From: Sphingobacteriales bacterium JAD_PAG50586_3
Lineage (GTDB): Bacteria > Bacteroidota > Bacteroidia > CAMBQF01
DNA: 64,000 nucleotides
NCBI GenBank assembly: GCA_023213195.1
Contig: CP096135.1
Coordinates: 2,414,842-2,478,841, forward strand
Direction of reading: 5' to 3'
Shown here in pieces: positions 59,522 through 64,000 of this stretch (the first letter of the stretch is position 1; each line of letters opens with the position of its first letter). The position numbers were made by a program, and so were the translations under genes. The notes beneath the pieces were generated by a model, which was given only the letters and a program-made list of their open reading frames with translations, was not told where the DNA came from and did no database searches.

Positions 59522-59655
59522 TATTGAGTGGTGAGGGCTGAGATTTGAGTTGAACATAATAGATATTCAATAGTTTATTTGCTGATAATTCTGACTACCG
59601 ATTACTGACCAATAATTACTAATACTGGTCCCTGACCTCTGAAACCTGACCCCTG

Positions 59656-60687
59656 ATGATTGAAATTGGAATAGATAGTTTTGCCGCCCGCTTTGGCGAT
59701 GATAATACCGGCACTCCGGAGAATAATAAAATAGCCTTAGGGCAATTGCTTGAAAGGATTGAGCATGCCGATAAATCGGGTCATGATATATTCGGCATTG
59801 GCGAGCATCACCGTAAAGAGTTTTTAGATTCGGCACCTACGTTGATACTGGCTGCTGCTGCCGCACGTACAAAAAACATACGCCTTACAAGCGCAGTTAC
59901 GGTACTTTCTGCGGCTGATCCTGCAAGGGTGTTCCAAAACTTTGCCACGCTGGATTTAATATCGCAGGGCCGTGCCGAGATGGTGGTTGGTAGAGGTTCG
60001 TTTACCGAGGCTTTTCCTTTGTTTGGATTGAACCTTCATGATTACGATGAATTGTTTTCAGAGAAGCTGGACCTGCTGCTAAACATCCGCAAAAACGAAT
60101 ATGTAACATGGCAGGGCAAATTCCGTGCGGCGCTTCATAACCAGCCTATATACCCACGTCCCTTGCAAGACCCTTTTCCTGTTTGGTTAGGTGTTGGCGG
60201 CACGCCCGAATCGTTTATAAGGGCAGGGGCTTTAGGTTTACCATTGATGGTGGCAGTGATAGGAGGGGAGACACACCGTTTCCGCCCGTTGGTTGATTTA
60301 TACCGCAAAGCCGGCGAAGCCGCAGGCTTTAAACCCGAACAATTAAAAGTGGGCTTACACTCGCTGGGTTATGTTGCCGAAACTACTGAGCAAGCTATTG
60401 ATGAGTTTTACCCAGGCTATGCAGCGAGTATGAGCAATATTGGTAAAGAGCGTGGTTGGCCCCCTATGACAAGGCAACGCTTTGATGCACAGGCAGGCTA
60501 TTTAGGTGCTTTACTTGTTGGTGGACCCGAAGAGGTAGCCGAGAAGATTATCCGCCATAGCAACGCGTTAGGTGGTATCTCCAGGCTTACATTCCAAATG
60601 GACACCGCCGGTTTGGGTCATGATAAACTGATGAAAGCCATTGAGTTAATAGGTACTAAAGTAAAACCGCTGGTTAATAAGGGGTAG
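59656..60687 (+). CDS. LLM-class flavin-dependent oxidoreductase
   Basis: 343 residues. Luciferase-like monooxygenase fold that uses [60 protein letters not shown] and LGVGGTPESFIRAGALGLP are family blocks. The substrate is unknown. The upstream 130 bp is CTGAC/CCTGA-rich, of low complexity. Confidence 0.9.
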   Translation: MIEIGIDSFAARFGDDNTGTPENNKIALGQLLERIEHADKSGHDIFGIGEHHRKEFLDSAPTLILAAAAARTKNIRLTSAVTVLSAADPARVFQNFATLDLISQGRAEMVVGRGSFTEAFPLFGLNLHDYDELFSEKLDLLLNIRKNEYVTWQGKFRAALHNQPIYPRPLQDPFPVWLGVGGTPESFIRAGALGLPLMVAVIGGETHRFRPLVDLYRKAGEAAGFKPEQLKVGLHSLGYVAETTEQAIDEFYPGYAASMSNIGKERGWPPMTRQRFDAQAGYLGALLVGGPEEVAEKIIRHSNALGGISRLTFQMDTAGLGHDKLMKAIELIGTKVKPLVNKG

Positions 60688-60816
60688 GCTGAGTTGTTTG
60701 GTTTGAGTGGAATTATTAACGATTTCCCCTCTCAACCTCACTATTTACTAACAACTACGAACGTTCACCTACCAACTTATCAGTAAAATCAGTATTTTCG
60801 GGGCTTCAAAAATTTA

Positions 60817-62784
60817 ATGTATACTATGAATAAGCTTTTCAAACAGTCGGTTGCCATAATAGCTTTGGCATTAGCCGTGTGCACGGGAATGAACGCACAG
60901 GCTCCGCAAAAATTTAATTACCAGGCTATTGCCCGCAATAGCACCGGTACTGAACTTGTAAACCAGGCAGTAGGCATCCGTATTTCTATTTTAGATGGAA
61001 GCCCTAACGGTACTGTAGTTTACCAAGAAACCCACACTAAAACCACCAACAACTTTGGTTTATTTAACCTGGAGGTTGGCGCAGGTACAGTTGTTAGCGG
61101 AACCTTTGCAAACATTGCATGGGGCGGCGGCAGCAAATATGTTAAAACCGAAATTGACCCAACCGGTGGCACTACTTACAGTGTTGCAGGTACTTCTCAG
61201 CTTATAAGCGTTCCTTATGCTTTATATGCAGCCAACGGTGGCACACAAGGTCCAACTGGTAGTGTAGGCCCACAAGGTCCTGCTGGTCCAACAGGCCCAA
61301 CAGGTATTGGTGCACAAGGCCCAACAGGCCCACAAGGTCTTCAAGGCCCAACAGGTCCGGGTGTAGGTGCTACAGGCCCAACAGGTCCAACAGGTGTTGG
61401 TGCAGTAGGTCCTCAAGGCCCAACGGGTCCTACAGGCGTTGGCGTAGCTGGCCCAACCGGCCCAACGGGAGTTGGTGTAGCTGGTCCAACCGGTCCAACA
61501 GGTGTTGGAGTAGCTGGTCCAACAGGCCCAACAGGTGTTGGTATTACTGGCCCACAAGGCCCTGCCGGCCCAACGGGTCCTGGTGGTGGCGGTGGTGGCA
61601 CGCTTGATGCTGCTTATGATTTTGGTGGTTCAGGCGCAGGCCGCAACATTACTGTTGATGCAGGCTCTGTTACCTTAACAGGTCCAACAGGTGTTACTGG
61701 CCTTAATGGTATTGCATTGTTGGTTAACCAATTTGGCACAGGCACCGCAGGTATAGGTGCTAACCTAAGCGGCACAGGTAACGCAATTTCAGCAAACAGT
61801 TCTAACGCGGCTAATAGTTTTTCTACTATACAGGCTGTTACTAATAGTACTGTAACAACTCCAACCCCAACATCAGCTATCCTTGGCCAGTCAACAGGTG
61901 CGGCTCGTGGTGTAGCGGGCGAGGTGACCTCTAGCGGAACTGCAGATGCTGCCGTACGTGGTGTTAACTTACGCACCACCGGTGGTATAGGTGCAGAAGG
62001 TGTTGGCTTTAACGGTTTATCGGGCCGCAGTGCCGCAAACCAGGGTTATGCGGTATTTGCAAATAATACTGCTATACCCGCAGGCACAAATGCTAACTCT
62101 ATTGCTGTTGCAGGCTTAGGTGGTATTGGTGTTAATGGTCAAACTACATACGGCACACTTGCCGGTGTGTTAGGCCAAAACTTTACCACTACTACTACAG
62201 ACGATAACATAGGTGTTTTGGGGCAGTCTCAGGCCGGTGCCGGTGTAGTGGGTTCTAATATAGACCTTTCTTACTTTGGCGTTTTATCTCTTGGCGATTT
62301 TGGTGCTACCGGTACTAAAAACTTTATTATTGACCACCCAATGGATCCTGAGAACAAATTCCTTAAGCATTTCTCTATAGAGTCTGACCAGGTGTTAAAC
62401 GTTTACCGTGGCAACATTACCCTTGATGCTAATGGCGAAGCTACTGCAACCCTTCCTCATTACTTCCAGTCTATCAACATCAACTTTAGCTACCAACTTA
62501 CTCCGGTAGGTGCTGCAACCCCGGGCTTGTTTGTTAAAGAAGAAATTGGCACAGGCAACACTTTTAAAATTGCAGGTGGTGCGGCAGGTCAAAAAGTTAG
62601 CTGGGTAGTTTACTCAGAGCGTAACGACCCATATATGCAACAACACCCTGAAAAACGCGATACTGAAGTTGAAAAACGCAGCGGCCAAAAAGGTACATAC
62701 ATGCACCCGCAATTATATAACCAACCGGCTTCTAAAGGCACGTATTTCAACCTAAACCAACCTCAAATTAAAGAGCAACGCTAA
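60817..62784 (+). CDS. secreted collagen-like repeat protein
   Basis: 655 residues. Signal peptide ends about residue 28 (GMNAQA); ATG codons at 60817 and 60826 are both possible. Residues 29-140 form a conserved Bacteroidota N-domain ([14 protein letters not shown] ... [10 protein letters not shown]). Residues 145-256 are Gly-X-Y repeats, largely GPT, built from an 11-residue unit [11 protein letters not shown] in which one repeat lacks its third residue. After a GGGGGG hinge come Ala/Gly/Thr-rich repeats resembling phage tail-fibre stalks. A C-terminal domain ([20 protein letters not shown]) follows. Probably a trimeric stalk on the cell surface. No sorting domain is obvious. Strong terminator after it. 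Confidence 0.85.
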   Translation: MYTMNKLFKQSVAIIALALAVCTGMNAQAPQKFNYQAIARNSTGTELVNQAVGIRISILDGSPNGTVVYQETHTKTTNNFGLFNLEVGAGTVVSGTFANIAWGGGSKYVKTEIDPTGGTTYSVAGTSQLISVPYALYAANGGTQGPTGSVGPQGPAGPTGPTGIGAQGPTGPQGLQGPTGPGVGATGPTGPTGVGAVGPQGPTGPTGVGVAGPTGPTGVGVAGPTGPTGVGVAGPTGPTGVGITGPQGPAGPTGPGGGGGGTLDAAYDFGGSGAGRNITVDAGSVTLTGPTGVTGLNGIALLVNQFGTGTAGIGANLSGTGNAISANSSNAANSFSTIQAVTNSTVTTPTPTSAILGQSTGAARGVAGEVTSSGTADAAVRGVNLRTTGGIGAEGVGFNGLSGRSAANQGYAVFANNTAIPAGTNANSIAVAGLGGIGVNGQTTYGTLAGVLGQNFTTTTTDDNIGVLGQSQAGAGVVGSNIDLSYFGVLSLGDFGATGTKNFIIDHPMDPENKFLKHFSIESDQVLNVYRGNITLDANGEATATLPHYFQSININFSYQLTPVGAATPGLFVKEEIGTGNTFKIAGGAAGQKVSWVVYSERNDPYMQQHPEKRDTEVEKRSGQKGTYMHPQLYNQPASKGTYFNLNQPQIKEQR

Positions 62785-62810
62785 GCATTTAGCTTGATTG
62801 ATATTTACTA

Positions 62811-62839
62811 AAAAGCCCCGCTATTAGCGGGGCTTTTTT
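62811..62839. terminator. intrinsic terminator
   Basis: AAAAGCCCCGCT-att-AGCGGGGCTTTTTT hairpin 27 bp after the collagen-like gene. Confidence 0.88.
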
Positions 62840-62883
62840 ATTTATTCAAAATTTATTCAAAATTACGTAGCTATCTTAGCTAG

Positions 62884-63555
62884 ATGAAGTTGTTGCTTAT
62901 AGAAGATGAAAAAGAGTTGGCTAATAGTATTATATACTATCTGACAGGTAACAGCTTTATTTGTGAGTGGGCTGTAGATGTACATTCGGCCCTTGATAAA
63001 ATAAGTACTTTTGAATACGATTGTATATTGCTAGACCTGATGCTACCCGATGGTAATGGCTTTGCGATATTAAATGAACTCAAAGCCCAAAATAAAACAG
63101 AAGGGATAATTATTATATCGGCTAAAGAAGGGCTTGATATTAAAATTGAAGGCCTGCAACTGGGGGCTGATGATTACCTTACTAAGCCTTTCCATCTTTC
63201 AGAACTATTGGCAAGGGTACAGGCTTTAATACGCAGGAAAAACTTCAATGGCAACAATACTATTTGTTTTAATGAAATTACAGTTGATGTATTTGGCAAA
63301 ATAGCCAGTGTAAAAGGGCAACCGGTTATGCTTACCAAAACAGAACTGCAATTGCTTATTTACCTTATTGGCAACAATAACAAGGTGCTCCCTAAAAATG
63401 CAATTGCCGAACACCTATCTGGCGATATGGCAGATATGTTGGTTAGCCACGATTTTGTGTATGCACACATTAAAAACTTAAAGAAAAAGCTAGCAGATGC
63501 AGGCTGTGGCGAATATATTAAAACAGTATACGGACTCGGCTATAAATGGCAATAA
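62884..63555 (+). CDS. OmpR/PhoB-family response regulator
   Basis: 223 residues. Receiver domain with acidic pocket IEDE (E7, D8), phospho-acceptor D51 in LLDLMLPDGNG, IISAKEG and TKPFHLSEL (Lys). C-terminal winged helix: VMLTKTELQLLIYLIGNNN and VYAHIKNLKKKLADAG ... IKTVYGLGYKW. The kinase gene begins on the next base after the stop, so the pair is coupled. Targets unknown. Confidence 0.94.
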   Translation: MKLLLIEDEKELANSIIYYLTGNSFICEWAVDVHSALDKISTFEYDCILLDLMLPDGNGFAILNELKAQNKTEGIIIISAKEGLDIKIEGLQLGADDYLTKPFHLSELLARVQALIRRKNFNGNNTICFNEITVDVFGKIASVKGQPVMLTKTELQLLIYLIGNNNKVLPKNAIAEHLSGDMADMLVSHDFVYAHIKNLKKKLADAGCGEYIKTVYGLGYKWQ

Positions 63556-64000
63556 ATGAAGCAAAAGCTACTGCATAAAACACTAAAACTATACATCATA
63601 TTTTCGGTGCTGGTTTTGCTTTTTACTGCCCCCATATTTTACTTTATTGCTGATGAAATTCAGTTAGAAGAAGCAGACGAGGCTTTGCTATTGAGGCAGC
63701 ACGAGTTTGAGAGTATTCTGTTACCGGGTTTTAAACAAACAGATATTGCAAAATGGAACGGGTGGAATAGGGATATTAAAATAGAACCCGCAAATACACT
63801 TATTAAAACATCACAATTTTCAACAGGCAATTACCTGAATATTATGGATGGTGATTTTGAGCCTTACAGGGTGCTGAAATCCCCTGTTATTATTGATGGT
63901 GCTCCGTATATATTGTTTATTAAAATAAATCTGCTAAAAGCAGAGCACATGGTCTATAACATTGTTATGCTCTATGTGGCTATCATATTTTTTCTACTAA
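63556..64000 (+). CDS. sensor histidine kinase, N-terminal part
   Basis: Starts ATG immediately after the regulator's TAA and runs off the window (148 codons seen). One membrane helix at about residues 13-30 (LYIIFSVLVLLFTAPIFYFI), an extracytoplasmic sensor segment of about 100 residues, and a second helix starting at about residue 136 (VMLYVAIIFFLL). The HisKA and ATPase domains would lie beyond the window. Call rests on layout and pairing with the regulator. Confidence 0.82.
   Translation, partial: MKQKLLHKTLKLYIIFSVLVLLFTAPIFYFIADEIQLEEADEALLLRQHEFESILLPGFKQTDIAKWNGWNRDIKIEPANTLIKTSQFSTGNYLNIMDGDFEPYRVLKSPVIIDGAPYILFIKINLLKAEHMVYNIVMLYVAIIFFLL

Noticed and set aside
61222..61557. Cys/Trp/Thr-rich and Pro/Val-rich antisense frames over the collagen repeats
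   Set aside because: Arise from the Gly-Pro-Thr codon repeats on the other strand.
1..64000. Search by eye for tRNA, rRNA, RNase P, tmRNA and SRP RNA
   Set aside because: No TTCGA-type T-arm with acceptor pairing, and no conserved landmarks of these RNAs, were seen in the intergenic regions. A covariance search could still find one.

Overview
The window comes from a chromosome of the phylum Bacteroidota, probably an uncultured Chitinophagales/Sphingobacteriales-like lineage. Four things support this: -7 promoter boxes of the form TAnnTTTG, often only 4-9 bp ahead of the start codon; secreted proteins with type IX secretion sorting domains (one CHU_C type, two type A); the gene order of the str-S10-spc-alpha ribosomal superoperon; and many short lipoproteins and outer-membrane barrels. 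I saw no rRNA, tRNA or CRISPR array.

Layout. 1-3.8 kb: queE, then a minus-strand run of small secreted proteins and a lipoprotein coupled to pdxH. 3.8-4.8 kb: non-coding, with a promoter, palindromes and a 32-nt repeat spaced about 150 bp. 4.8-8.1 kb: glycosyltransferase and asparagine synthetase. 8.1-18.7 kb: secreted proteins, a ferredoxin divergent from a LuxC-like acyl-CoA reductase, a CHU_C/PKD protein, an S46 dipeptidyl-peptidase, a type-A-CTD protein and a GH114-like protein. 18.7-37.3 kb: the ribosomal superoperon from rpsL to rplQ, including fusA, secY, map, infA and rpoA. 37.3-52.6 kb: two paralogous barrels, a fused E1 2-oxoacid dehydrogenase, an AAA/VWA pair, a DUF4442 protein, an HxlR regulator divergent from a DsbA-like lipoprotein, a dihaem peroxidase, and the minus-strand operon mutA, cobalamin adenosyltransferase, lipoprotein, SerB fusion. 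52.6-53.4 kb: a mosaic of palindromic repeats. 53.4-56.75 kb: an AT-rich island with two overlapping reverse transcriptase genes and a structured non-coding segment. 56.8-64 kb: a DinB-like protein, a tiny lipoprotein, thyA, a HELSH aminopeptidase-like protein, a luciferase-like oxidoreductase, a collagen-like surface protein, and an OmpR-type regulator followed by a sensor kinase that runs off the end.

The most interesting locus is 53.37-56.75 kb. Two dissimilar YVDD reverse transcriptases overlap by ATGA, and a roughly 165-nt segment follows them. That segment is closed by an 11-bp helix and carries CACACAC just after an internal hairpin. This matches the antiphage system DRT type 3 (Drt3a, Drt3b and an ncRNA), in a Bacteroidota version whose RNA would not be annotated by ORF calling.

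Caveat: about 17 genes, including the essential rplN, rplO and secY, carry one or more single-base indels, roughly half of them in homopolymers. I read these as sequencing or assembly errors, report each such gene as one CDS, and give the position of the shift. Functional links: mutA with the adenosyltransferase is enzyme plus cofactor supply; the ribosomal cluster is one long transcription unit with extra promoters; the reverse transcriptase island is probably a horizontally acquired defence module.
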